Source: Paracoccaceae bacterium (GTDB taxonomy: Bacteria; Pseudomonadota; Alphaproteobacteria; Rhodobacterales; Rhodobacteraceae). From it: DNA of 64,000 bases. This document shows positions 29,057-39,000 of this stretch, one piece after another. The stretch is taken from assembly GCA_022823605.1 (NCBI GenBank), contig JAJEHS010000008.1, forward strand, positions 310,001-374,000, given 5' to 3'. Under the pieces are notes generated by a model. The model worked only from the letters and a program-made list of their open reading frames with translations. It ran no database searches and was not told the origin of the DNA. The position numbers and the translations under genes were made by a program. Numbering within the stretch: the stretch's first letter is position 1; each line of letters starts with the position of its first letter.

Positions 29057-29950
29057 ATGAGCAATGAACAACGCCTTAATTTGGCGATACAGAAAAGTGG
29101 CCGATTGGCTGATGAATCCCGTGCGTTGCTGGAACGTTGCGGTATTGATCTGTTGAAGAGCAAGGACCAGCTTGTTTGCAAGGCTCAGAATTTCCCCCTT
29201 GATGTTTTTTTTGTAAGGGTAAATGATATCCCAACCTTCGTTGCTACGAATGCCTGTCATATCGGCATAATCAGCCAAAATATCTTAATGGATGAGCAGA
29301 CTACCTCTTCCAATCCCCAACTTAAAAGTATCGAGACCCTCATGGAATTGGGATTTGGTCGATGTCGACTTTCCATAGCAATTCCGAACGCATCAGAATA
29401 TGAGGGAATAAAAGGGTTCGAAGGCAAGAGGATCGCAACTTCCTATCAGGGGTTGCTGTCTGAATATCTTGCGAGACAAGGCATCAATTGTGATATTGTT
29501 CCAATGCAGGGTGCCGTCGAAATAGCTCCAAGGATGGGGATGGCAGATGCCATTTGCGATCTCGTTTCAACAGGAACAACCCTTGCCATCAATGGCCTCA
29601 AGGAAGTGGAAGTCATATTTGAAAGCCAGTCGGTACTGATCAGGAACAGTACCCTAAACTCAACCCAGGAAGAGCTTCTGGATAGATTGATGTTGAGGTT
29701 GCAAAGCGTTCAGGTGGCCAAGAAAAGCAAATACATTATGCTTCACTGTCCAAGCGATAAACTGGAAGACATCAAGTCTATCCTGCCTGGTTCGGAAGCA
29801 CCGACCATTCTGGCCCTGCAGGGACGAGAGGATTTGGTTGCCGTCCACGCTGTTTGTGAGGAAGGTGTTTTTTGGAACACCATGGAGGACCTGAAAAAGA
29901 TGGGGGCCAGCGCAATCATGGTACTGCCCATTGAGAAAATGCTTGATTGA
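29057..29950 (+). CDS. hisG: ATP phosphoribosyltransferase, long form
   Basis: First enzyme of histidine biosynthesis, joining ATP and PRPP. At 297 aa it is the long HisG form with a C-terminal regulatory domain (LHCPSDKLEDIKSILPGSEA onward) that binds histidine, so HisZ is not needed. Catalytic-domain features include LNLAIQKSGRL, IATSYQGLLSEYL and the PRPP loop DAICDLVSTGTT. It starts the his operon. No leader peptide with a histidine run was noticed upstream. Confidence 0.93.
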   Translation: MSNEQRLNLAIQKSGRLADESRALLERCGIDLLKSKDQLVCKAQNFPLDVFFVRVNDIPTFVATNACHIGIISQNILMDEQTTSSNPQLKSIETLMELGFGRCRLSIAIPNASEYEGIKGFEGKRIATSYQGLLSEYLARQGINCDIVPMQGAVEIAPRMGMADAICDLVSTGTTLAINGLKEVEVIFESQSVLIRNSTLNSTQEELLDRLMLRLQSVQVAKKSKYIMLHCPSDKLEDIKSILPGSEAPTILALQGREDLVAVHAVCEEGVFWNTMEDLKKMGASAIMVLPIEKMLD

Positions 29951-30089
29951 GCAAAAAAATGTCCTATGCATCAAGTACTACCAGGCCTTGTGATAAGTTC
30001 AGTAATAAGGGTAATCATTCAACCCGTTCAACCTTGAGCCGTTTCGTTCAAACAGGTTACATTTTTTGTCCACTTGGGGAAAAAATGTC

Positions 30090-30896
30090 ATGAATACCGA
30101 TGAGTTGTTGACATTTACAAGGGACAGGTTGCTTCCCATTGCAGATAATATACTGAGAACCTCCTATGATGACTATTGCAAGGGTGGTGATATCGGAGTT
30201 GAAACAAAATCTGACAACACACCGGCAACCAATGCTGACCGAGAGGCCGAAATGGCCTTGCGTAAAATGATTTTGGACAATTTCCCAGATCATGGAATCC
30301 AGGGTGAGGAATTTGGTGAACACAATCCGGATGCGGATTGGATATGGGTACTTGATCCTCTGGATGGTACGAGGGAGTTTCTAGCCCGGGAACCAGGGAA
30401 ATTTGGTACCTTGATAGGTCTTTTGTACGAGGGAAAAGCTTGTTTGGGGGCAATTAGCGATCCAATCAACGGGAAGCACTGGCTTTCGGACAATCAGGAA
30501 GTATCTCGGAATGGTCGCCTATTGGGAGACAGTGTCATTGCTTGTACCAATCCCGAGGGTATGTTTGAGACCAGAAAATTGCGACAGGGTATTCTATCCG
30601 TAAAGGATAAGGCAAAGGAAATAAAGACTGATCTTAATTGCCTGGGATTTGCCGGTGTTGTGGATGGGACATTCGATGGGGCTATTGAAAACGACCTGAA
30701 GGCTCATGACATAATTCCACTCCTGCCGGTAATGTTCAATGCAGGTTTGGTTGTGGTTGATCTAACTTGCAATGACTATAAATCCTATGTGTTTGACACC
30801 ACGGATGCATTTACCAGTAGATATGGAGTTATAGCGGGGGCAAATCGATCATTGGTTGATGAAATCCTCGACTGTTTTCCAGAGGAGTTGAACTGA
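30090..30896 (+). CDS. hisN: Histidinol-phosphatase, inositol monophosphatase type
   Basis: A 268-aa magnesium phosphatase of the IMPase fold. Motifs are GEEFGEH, DPLDGTREF and AHDIIPLLPV, which supply the metal ligands. Its place inside a his operon, with no HisB phosphatase domain nearby, points to histidinol-phosphate as substrate. I chose the ATG at 30090. Its stop overlaps the hisCB start (TGATG). Confidence 0.87.
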   Translation: MNTDELLTFTRDRLLPIADNILRTSYDDYCKGGDIGVETKSDNTPATNADREAEMALRKMILDNFPDHGIQGEEFGEHNPDADWIWVLDPLDGTREFLAREPGKFGTLIGLLYEGKACLGAISDPINGKHWLSDNQEVSRNGRLLGDSVIACTNPEGMFETRKLRQGILSVKDKAKEIKTDLNCLGFAGVVDGTFDGAIENDLKAHDIIPLLPVMFNAGLVVVDLTCNDYKSYVFDTTDAFTSRYGVIAGANRSLVDEILDCFPEELN

Positions 30897-32566
30897 TGTC
30901 TATTCTGAACCGTGCTCGCCCCGACATTATTACAATGTCTGGTTATTCTTCAGCCAGAAAACTCCATGCAAAAAAGGCCGGAACAGTTTTTCTGGATGCA
31001 AATGAATGCCCTTATGAACCGTTGGTTGGGGTTGATGGATTGTCCCGGTATCCTGACCAGCAACCTCAGGAATTGGTGCAAGCTCTTTGTCGACTATACG
31101 ATGTCTCTTCACGCAACATACTGGTTGGACGTGGTGCCGATGAAGTCATTGATGTACTGGTCAGGACCTTTTGTGTTTCACATGTTGACAACATTATCGT
31201 CTGTCCACCAACCTTTGCAATGTATGAACATTCAGCAAAGCTTCATGGAATTGAGACAAGAAAAGTGCCATTGGCCAAAGAGTTCAGGGTGGATGTGGAA
31301 GGTATCACTCGGGTATTTGATGAACATACCAAGATAGTCTTTATCTGCTCACCCAACAATCCGACGGCCAATCTAATGGATGCCGAAGGTATTACTGAAC
31401 TTTGTAAACGGTTTGCTGACAATGCCCTGGTGGTTGTTGACGAAACCTATATCGAATTCTCCGACTGTGAGAGTTTTATCGGCAAATTGGAGAGTTTCGA
31501 CAATCTGGTGGTAGTCAGGACCCTATCCAAATCATTTGCCGGAGCAGGCCTGCGATGTGGAACTGGCATTGCCCATTCAGGGGTAATTGAACTATTGCTG
31601 AAAATGCTCCCACCTTATCCAATACCGGCTCCCGTGGTACAAGCAGTTGTTCAATTGCTGGCACCAAAAAACCTTGAACGATTGGCTGCCAAGCGAAGGG
31701 AACTTCTTGAAGTCAAGGAGGAATATATTGGGAAGTTGGCAGGGTTGGACGAGGTTGTAGAAGTCCTTTCTTCCCAAGCCAATTTTGTTCTATTGCGGGT
31801 CAGGGATGCAAAGGAATTCATGAGGAAATGTCTCAGGGGCAATTTCATTGTAAGGGATCAGTCCAAGCAACCCGGATTGGAGAACTGTATTCGGGTGGCC
31901 ATCGGAAGTCGAAATGAAATGGACCGGTTGATTGGAGTTTTGAAGGGTGATCTACCAAACCAGACTGCATCGGACCGTGTGGCAACTGTAATGCGAAACA
32001 CAAAGGAAACCAGGATTTCGGTTCGAATTGATTTGGATAGTACTTCCCCCGTTATGATTGATACCGGTTTGCCCTTCCTTGATCACATGATCGAACAGAT
32101 TGCCCGCCATGGCGGGTTTGCCCTGGAACTCGAATGCCAGGGGGATTTGGAAGTGGAGGCCCATCATTCGGTTGAGGATTGCGCCATTGCCCTGGGTGAA
32201 GCCTTGAAAAAGGCTCTTGGAGACAAGCGTGGAATTGGTCGTTATGGTTCTTATGAATTCAATCTGGCGATGGATGAAGCCCAGGCCAGGGTTGCCCTTG
32301 ATATCGGGGGGCGATCCTATCTTCGGTTTGAGGGTGAATTCCCGGATGCCTATGTTGGGAACCAGGACAATCCCTTGCCCATTGACATGGTTGAGCATGT
32401 ATTTCGCTCGCTGGCCGAAAACCTGCAGGCAACGATCCATATTTCCGTATCGGGTGAAAACACCCATCACATGGTGGAAACCTGCTTCAAGGGCTTGGGA
32501 CGTGCACTTCACCAGGCCATCCATCGACAAGGCCAGGATCTGCCAAGCACCAAGGGTGTTCTATGA
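30896..32566 (+). CDS. hisCB: HisC-HisB fusion: aminotransferase plus IGP dehydratase
   Basis: A 556-aa bifunctional enzyme. Residues 1 to about 350 are histidinol-phosphate aminotransferase, a PLP class I fold with SPNNPTANLM, VVDETYIEFS and the PLP lysine in TLSKSFAGAGLR. After a short linker, about 365-556 is imidazoleglycerol-phosphate dehydratase with metal motifs EAHHSVED and GENTHHMVE plus the LPFLDHMIEQIARHG block. There is no stop or start between them. E. coli HisB instead fuses a phosphatase to the dehydratase, so this arrangement is unusual. The end overlaps hisH by 4 nt. Confidence 0.92.
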   Translation: MSILNRARPDIITMSGYSSARKLHAKKAGTVFLDANECPYEPLVGVDGLSRYPDQQPQELVQALCRLYDVSSRNILVGRGADEVIDVLVRTFCVSHVDNIIVCPPTFAMYEHSAKLHGIETRKVPLAKEFRVDVEGITRVFDEHTKIVFICSPNNPTANLMDAEGITELCKRFADNALVVVDETYIEFSDCESFIGKLESFDNLVVVRTLSKSFAGAGLRCGTGIAHSGVIELLLKMLPPYPIPAPVVQAVVQLLAPKNLERLAAKRRELLEVKEEYIGKLAGLDEVVEVLSSQANFVLLRVRDAKEFMRKCLRGNFIVRDQSKQPGLENCIRVAIGSRNEMDRLIGVLKGDLPNQTASDRVATVMRNTKETRISVRIDLDSTSPVMIDTGLPFLDHMIEQIARHGGFALELECQGDLEVEAHHSVEDCAIALGEALKKALGDKRGIGRYGSYEFNLAMDEAQARVALDIGGRSYLRFEGEFPDAYVGNQDNPLPIDMVEHVFRSLAENLQATIHISVSGENTHHMVETCFKGLGRALHQAIHRQGQDLPSTKGVL

Positions 32567-33159
32567 TCGCTGTCATCGACAGTTGCGGTTCCAACATCAC
32601 TTCTGTTCTTTTTGCCCTGCAAAGGCTTGGCGCCGAGGCAACCCTGACCGCCGATCCAGAGGTAATCAGGAAGGCCGAGCGTGTTATTCTGCCAGGTGTT
32701 GGAGCTGCCGGAACAGCCATGGACCGGCTGAGGGAACAGAATCTACCCCAATGCATTGTTTCCCTGACCCAGCCTGTGCTGGGTATTTGTGTCGGGATGC
32801 AACTGCTGTTTTCTTATTCTGAAGAGGGTGAGGCCAATCTTCTGGACATCATCCCAGGCAATATCAGTCATTTTACACCCGAAAAGGACAAGACCATTCC
32901 CCACATGGGTTGGAACAGCATTACCATTCGCAAAACCCATCCCCTGGTCAATGATTTACCCCAGGATAGCTATTTCTATTTTGTCCACAGCTATTTCCCG
33001 CCGGTCAGTGATTATACCATCGGGGCTTGCAGTTATGGTGGTGATACATTCTCGGCCATAGTTGCCAGGGACAATTTCATGGGCTGTCAGTTTCATCCCG
33101 AGCGTTCCAGCAAGACGGGAGCACACATACTCAGGAATTTTCTGGAGATGCCTGCATGA
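32563..33159 (+). CDS. hisH: Imidazole glycerol phosphate synthase glutaminase subunit
   Basis: A 198-aa class I glutamine amidotransferase that supplies ammonia to HisF. The catalytic Cys76 is in LGICVGMQLLF and the His/Glu of the triad in CQFHPERSS. ATGA overlaps with both neighbouring his genes show strong coupling. Confidence 0.95.
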   Translation: MIAVIDSCGSNITSVLFALQRLGAEATLTADPEVIRKAERVILPGVGAAGTAMDRLREQNLPQCIVSLTQPVLGICVGMQLLFSYSEEGEANLLDIIPGNISHFTPEKDKTIPHMGWNSITIRKTHPLVNDLPQDSYFYFVHSYFPPVSDYTIGACSYGGDTFSAIVARDNFMGCQFHPERSSKTGAHILRNFLEMPA

Positions 33160-33878
33160 TTGTTTATCCTGCAATTGATGTGATGGATGGCAAATGTGTA
33201 CGCCTCTACAAGGGGGATTTTGGCCAGCAAACCACCTATAGCGACTCACCAGGGGAAGTTGCCCTTCAATTCAGCAAACAGGGTTCCGATTGGTTGCACC
33301 TGATTGACCTTGACGGTGCCCGTTCACCCGAAAAACGACAATTGAAGGTAATCAAGAACATTGTCGGTAAAAGTAAAATGCAGGTTCAAACCGGTGGTGG
33401 AATTCGTGCAGTCGATGATGTTGCCAATCTGCTTGATACAGGGGTCAATCGGGTCATAATTGGATCCCTTGCCACTAGGAAACCTGAACTGGTTAAGGGC
33501 ATGTTTGCCGAATTTGGTCCTGATAGTATCTGTTTGGCTGCTGATGTGCAATCTCAAGATAATGAATACTATATAGCAATATCCGGATGGCAGGAGTTAA
33601 GCCAAATACCTTTACGTTCATTTATCAGGGATTATCTGGAGGTTGGTCTGAAGCATGTATTGTGTACGGACATTTCCCGGGATGGAACCTTGGAGGGCTG
33701 TAATGTTGACCTCTGCAATGCAATCCAGAAGGAGTTTCCCCAGATTGATCTGCAAGCCTCTGGCGGCGTTGGTTCTCTCAATGATCTGAGAAATTTGAAT
33801 ACTGCTGGGGTTATCGTGGGTAAGGCTTTGTATGAAGGCACCTTTACCCTTGCTGAAGCCTTGGAGGCTGTATGCTGA
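33156..33878 (+). CDS. hisA: ProFAR isomerase
   Basis: A 240-aa beta/alpha barrel that isomerises the ProFAR aminoaldose. It starts with [19 protein letters not shown] and has the phosphate-binding half-repeats QTGGGIR and [12 protein letters not shown], with the catalytic Asp in AID and CTDISRDG. It overlaps hisF by 7 nt. Confidence 0.95.
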   Translation: MIVYPAIDVMDGKCVRLYKGDFGQQTTYSDSPGEVALQFSKQGSDWLHLIDLDGARSPEKRQLKVIKNIVGKSKMQVQTGGGIRAVDDVANLLDTGVNRVIIGSLATRKPELVKGMFAEFGPDSICLAADVQSQDNEYYIAISGWQELSQIPLRSFIRDYLEVGLKHVLCTDISRDGTLEGCNVDLCNAIQKEFPQIDLQASGGVGSLNDLRNLNTAGVIVGKALYEGTFTLAEALEAVC

Positions 33879-34639
33879 CCAAACGCATAATACCCTGCCT
33901 TGATGTGAAGGATGGTCGAGTGGTCAAGGGTGTTCAATTCCGCAATCACCGGGATATGGGTGATATCCTGGAACATGCCCAACGTTATGCAGAAGAGGGC
34001 GCTGATGAACTTGTGTTTTACGACATTACCGCCAGCAGTGATGGACGGGTTGTTGACAAGGAATGGATCAGGAAAGTGGCAAAGGTTATCGACATTCCAT
34101 TTTGTGTAGCGGGTGGTATCAGAAACATTGAAGATGCGCGCAAGATTCTCAATGACGGTGCTGACAAGATATCCGTCAATTCACCGGCCCTGGAAAGGCC
34201 CGATTTTGTCACCGAACTGGCCGAGGCTTTTGGTACTCAATGCGTGGTGGTTGGGATCGACAGTCTCTATGAAAAGGGCAACTATATCGTACATCAATAT
34301 ACCGGTGATGAGAAAAAGACCATTAAGACAAGCCGTGATACAATGGAATGGGCTAAAAGGGTTCAGGACCTGGGGGCAGGAGAAATTGTTCTCAATTGCA
34401 TGAATCAGGATGGAGTGAAGAAGGGTTATGACATTGACCAACTCCAGGCCATAAAAAAGGCCATTACCATTCCTGTCATTGCATCGGGGGGTGCCGGCAA
34501 GGAGGAGGATTTTCAAGATGTGTTTGAAATGACTGGAGTTGATGGAGCCCTTGCCGCCTCGGTGTTTCACACCAGGCAAATTCACATTGCCGACCTGAAG
34601 CACTATTTAAGCAAGAGTAACATTCAAATACGACTATGA
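33872..34639 (+). CDS. hisF: Imidazole glycerol phosphate synthase cyclase subunit
   Basis: A 255-aa barrel that makes IGP and AICAR with HisH. Visible are [20 protein letters not shown] with the catalytic Asp, [11 protein letters not shown], and [16 protein letters not shown] with the second catalytic Asp. It overlaps hisI by 4 nt. Confidence 0.95.
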   Translation: MLTKRIIPCLDVKDGRVVKGVQFRNHRDMGDILEHAQRYAEEGADELVFYDITASSDGRVVDKEWIRKVAKVIDIPFCVAGGIRNIEDARKILNDGADKISVNSPALERPDFVTELAEAFGTQCVVVGIDSLYEKGNYIVHQYTGDEKKTIKTSRDTMEWAKRVQDLGAGEIVLNCMNQDGVKKGYDIDQLQAIKKAITIPVIASGGAGKEEDFQDVFEMTGVDGALAASVFHTRQIHIADLKHYLSKSNIQIRL

Positions 34640-35259
34640 TTAACGAAGAAGACATCAATTGGCAGAAAGTATCGGGTCTGCTGCCAGCCATAATTCAGGA
34701 CGCTGACGACAGCAGGGTTCTGATGCTGGGATACATGAACAATGAAGCCCTTCGAAAGACCCTTGAATCCGGCCGTGTTACATTTTATTCCCGTACTCGC
34801 AAGACCCTTTGGACAAAAGGCGAGACCTCGGGAAATTTTCTGAATTTTGTCTCAGCCGAACTGGATTGTGATGGTGACACCATTCTCGTCAAGGTCCATC
34901 CCATTGGTCCGGTCTGCCACCTCGGTGCAGAGACTTGTTTCAATGACCAAACAGCCTTGTCCCTTGAGGTTTTGAACCGGTTGACCGACATCATCAGGCA
35001 ACGAAATCTAGATCGACCCGCAGGAAGCTATACGACTGAGTTATTTGAGAAAGGCGCTTCTAGAATTGCCCAAAAGGTAGGTGAAGAAGGGGTGGAGTTA
35101 TCCTTGGCCAAGGTCAAGGAGGATGAGGAGGAAATCCTCAACGAGGCTGCTGATCTGATGTTTCACTTGATGGTACTTTTGGAAAGCAGCAACCTGAGTA
35201 TTGGTGAAGTATGTGATGTACTCGCAACAAGACATCAGGAGTCCAAACCTGAGGGTTAG
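34636..35259 (+). CDS. hisI: Bifunctional PR-AMP cyclohydrolase / PR-ATP pyrophosphatase
   Basis: A 207-aa HisIE fusion that carries out steps two and three of the pathway. The N-terminal cyclohydrolase has [20 protein letters not shown], the acidic metal site [10 protein letters not shown] and the Cys in [11 protein letters not shown]. The C-terminal pyrophosphohydrolase has [14 protein letters not shown] and [14 protein letters not shown]. It is the last gene of the operon. hisD is absent from the window. Confidence 0.94.
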   Translation: MINEEDINWQKVSGLLPAIIQDADDSRVLMLGYMNNEALRKTLESGRVTFYSRTRKTLWTKGETSGNFLNFVSAELDCDGDTILVKVHPIGPVCHLGAETCFNDQTALSLEVLNRLTDIIRQRNLDRPAGSYTTELFEKGASRIAQKVGEEGVELSLAKVKEDEEEILNEAADLMFHLMVLLESSNLSIGEVCDVLATRHQESKPEG

Positions 35260-35314
35260 ATTTGAAGATGATTTAATCTCATCCTGATGTGGTACTAAAG
35301 AAAAATGTAAACCA

Positions 35315-35740
35315 GTGGATCTAAACAGTATAATCATGAAACTTGGATTGATTCCACATCCGGAAGGCGGTCACTACCGGGAAACGTACCGGGCAAGTCA
35401 CAATGACGGAGACCGTGGGGTCGTGTCCTCGATTTACTACCTGTTAGGGAAAGGAGAAATTTCTCGCTGGCACCGGGTTGATGCGGTCGAGATATGGAAT
35501 TTTCACGCTGGGGACAAACTAAATCTTGAAGTATCGGAAAATGGATTTGATGTCATGATCTACAATCTAGGTTTCGATGCCGATGCCCAGCCGCAAGCAA
35601 TTGTCCCTACCGGAGCATGGCAACGTGCAAGGTCGAAGGGAGACTGGACCCTTGTCGGGTGTGCAGTGGCCCCAGCATTCGAATTCGGGGGGTTCGAACT
35701 TGCACCATCCGGGTGGTCACCGTCGCACAGAAATCCCTGA
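35315..35740 (+). CDS. Cupin family protein (DUF985)
   Basis: A 141-aa small cupin of the DUF985 type, with GLIPHPEGGHYRETYR, SSIYYLL, SRWHRVDAVEIWNFHAGD and a closing GCAVAPAFEFGGFEL. The GTG start at 35315 gives the N-terminal helix usual for the family; an ATG at 35336 is the alternative. Function in the family is not established. It follows hisI by about 55 nt and may be read through from the his operon. Confidence 0.82.
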   Translation: MDLNSIIMKLGLIPHPEGGHYRETYRASHNDGDRGVVSSIYYLLGKGEISRWHRVDAVEIWNFHAGDKLNLEVSENGFDVMIYNLGFDADAQPQAIVPTGAWQRARSKGDWTLVGCAVAPAFEFGGFELAPSGWSPSHRNP

Positions 35741-36002
35741 ACTGAAGAATCGCGGCCGATCGATTCCTACGATTACGGGGTGATTTCCCCCTGATTTCAG
35801 AATTTCTCACTTACGGGTTTTAACTAAAAAACTTCAGGCTAAAGATTTTAGGTAAAGGATATCAAACTCGCATGAATAAAATTCTGAGGCATGCCATGCA
35901 GACCTATACTGGGAAGAAATCAGGACGCTTCATTTTCTTGAGGGTGAGGAGTGATAATTGGAAAAAAAAAGTATATTTTAGTCTTCAAGAATCAACAGTT
36001 TC

Positions 36003-39000
36003 TCAGTAATCTTTATCTAGTGATTGATTAGACCCCTTGCCTTTCCAGTAGTTTATAGCACATTCTGCTATTAGTGCTATTTGGTCCTGTTCAGCATACG
36101 GTACTTGGGCAACAAAGAAGTTACGTCCTGAAGGAGGGTTTTGATTGGTAAATTTACATGCTATATGACCTTTACCAAGCAATCTTTCGGCACCTCCACA
36201 ACCTAGAACAAGTTCCGAACCCGCTTTACTATTAACTCTTAGACATAGACGATTACCTAAATTGTCTCTGAGTTTTGGCGGAATGGCATCTTTATCTGCC
36301 CTTTGAGTTATCAGGATCAGATGAATTCCAGCTGCTCGGGCTTTCATACCCAAACTTGATGCGGTCGATAAAACCACCTTTTTGTAATCTTCATTTTCTG
36401 CCATCCATGAACCCATTTCGTCGTGAATGAGTACGATTCGGGATAATCTTTCTTTAGGGTTTACTTTATCATTGTAGTCGTCAATATTATTTACCCTCAT
36501 TGTTCTCAATTTTTGATACCTCTTATCCATTACCGACACCAAAGTGCTAAGTATTTGCTCAGCTTCAATTGAATCAGTAATGATAGATTTTTTTAGATGA
36601 GGCGCTTTATCAACCCAGATAAAGTCAACTCCCATTTTCGGATCAATCAAATACAAGTCTAAATTGTCAGGATGATTAAAGGTAATCAGTTGGAGAATCA
36701 GATTCTGGATTAACACTCCCTTGCCACTACCGGTCTCACCTGCGATCAATGTATGGGGAGCATGTTGCTCAAATTCGGCAAATTCACCTTTGAGATTTAG
36801 TGGTAAATTACCGTCTTCATCTTCTAGGGAGCCAATTAGCAAGTTAAAGAAATTGTTCTCGGATAAATCTTCCCTTGGGTGAAATCTAATCAAGGAATTT
36901 CCTAAAGGTACGAGAGATCGCTTTTCTCGTTTAATAAAGAATGTGATTGTACCTGTACCAGGTAGAATATCAGACACTTCCAGACCATAAGTTGTCAGAA
37001 ATTCACTTTTTTTTGCTTCTGCCGATTTTAGAGTAAGTGTATAATTACCTTTAAAGGTTACCAGTACGCCATTTGGTGTTAATCTGAACTTATTATCATC
37101 AGCGAATTCTGCCCTTATGCTGAAGTCACTAAGTGCTTTTTGGATATCAGAACATATTTTTTCTGCCCATTTGACTGAATCCTTGTCCTTGAAGTCTTCA
37201 TTATTTTCATTTGAAATGGTTTTCAAAACATCAAGAACAGGTTTAGGGATGATACTATTTACAGGAAGTGGGTCTGGTATTATTTCATACGGAGGGGTAG
37301 GCTCTATTTCCAATTTTTCATGTTTTGTTTCTACATCCTCGTCAACTTGATCAGGTGGCTTAGGCAAAGGAGTTGTCTTGGTTTCTACTTTACCATCATC
37401 TGGGCGTTCATCCTTGCCATTTGTATTTTGGAGAGGTGATGGGTCAACAACTGGAGTAGATACCCCACTATACCAACTAACATCCTTTAATTCTGGGTCA
37501 GCAGGTAGGTTGCCTTGCAAAACCTGTAGAAGATGCGACTTTATTTTATATCTTGAGATAACATGTGTTCGAAGATAAGGCTTTGTTGTATCTTTTTCAC
37601 ATGTATCCATATCGTCATCATTGTGAAGACAGATCACTGAATCTCCACAAATATGAAAATTGACTTCCCCGTTCCGTAACGATTCTAAAAATTTAGTCCG
37701 GAACTTGGAATCACCAATTTGGCTGAATTGAATTTCCTGACTAATCAGTAATCTTTCCAACCTGGAACACCAGGATTTAAGATTAATGGGATTCTTATTA
37801 TCGATAAAACTCCTACGGATATTTTTCAAGGTTATATCAACTTGTTTTTCTGCATCCCTTGTTTCATTTGCCTGGTTATACTTACTTATAAATTTAGCTT
37901 CACCAACTTGAAGATAGACGTTAAATCCCTGTTCATCTTCTGAAACAGATATTCCCAACAGATCAGCAATTTTACCTTTTCCAGATGTGATCCAACCATG
38001 AAAATCATCAAGTGAAATCCATAGGGGTTTCGTATTTTCAGGCAAAGATGCAAGCAGTCTTGATTTAAGTAGACAAAGACCGAGGATTTCATTAAGTATA
38101 TTGTCATTCCTGATAGCGGCCAGTAGTTTCTGGCCAGCAATACTCATGATATCCTCCATAACAAAATTTGCTATTTTTTGTGAATCATCTGAAGGTATCT
38201 GACAAGTATTGGTGATTTTAGATGTTAGGTTTTCCTCAAGTTCCTCTTCTATTTTACTAGCTGAAATTATAACCCGATTTTCTGCATCTGGTATGGAAAT
38301 ATCCTGTATGATTTTGATATGATTCTGTTCCAATACCCTGCGACTAATAGACCTGTCAAAGGTCACTACCCAATTGGCAATGTTATGTGCTTCTTCAATT
38401 AGATCCTTAACTTCCTTTCCGTTTGCGTTAATTCTACTTAGGAAATAAGCTCTTTTTCCTTCAGGCAAATTAACCTGCTTATCCAACTCATATAACATAC
38501 CATGATATTCATTTATTGCTTCTGGTAGTTTGGGGCATGTTTGGTAGGTGATCGAATTGTTGATACCATCCTCAGTAATCATTCGACGTGGAATATCGAC
38601 ATATGATATTTCAAAGTTGTTGCTGATTTGATCTGGTTCTTGTTGTAATACTTCCCATGAGTTGTGGCTATACTTGCTGATACTCTCATGAAGAAAAAGA
38701 AGATCAACATCCCTCACTTCATTTGATCCGGAAGTATGGTTATGAGACCGAACATCGACTCTCAACCTGGTTAAGATAGCCTTTACATTATCTCCGATTT
38801 CCCCTGTTCTCAAAATTCGGTTTTGGTTGCGGAATATTTCCTGCAATCGAACTTGATCACGATGAGAGATGATTAAATCGCACCTCAAGTCCTTATCCTT
38901 ATGGAATCGTGCTGCAAGTAAATCAGAAACCTTGCTTGGAAGGGATTCACTTTCAGAATAGTAAATTGAAATTGATAGGTTGGCTACTTCGTGTGGATGG

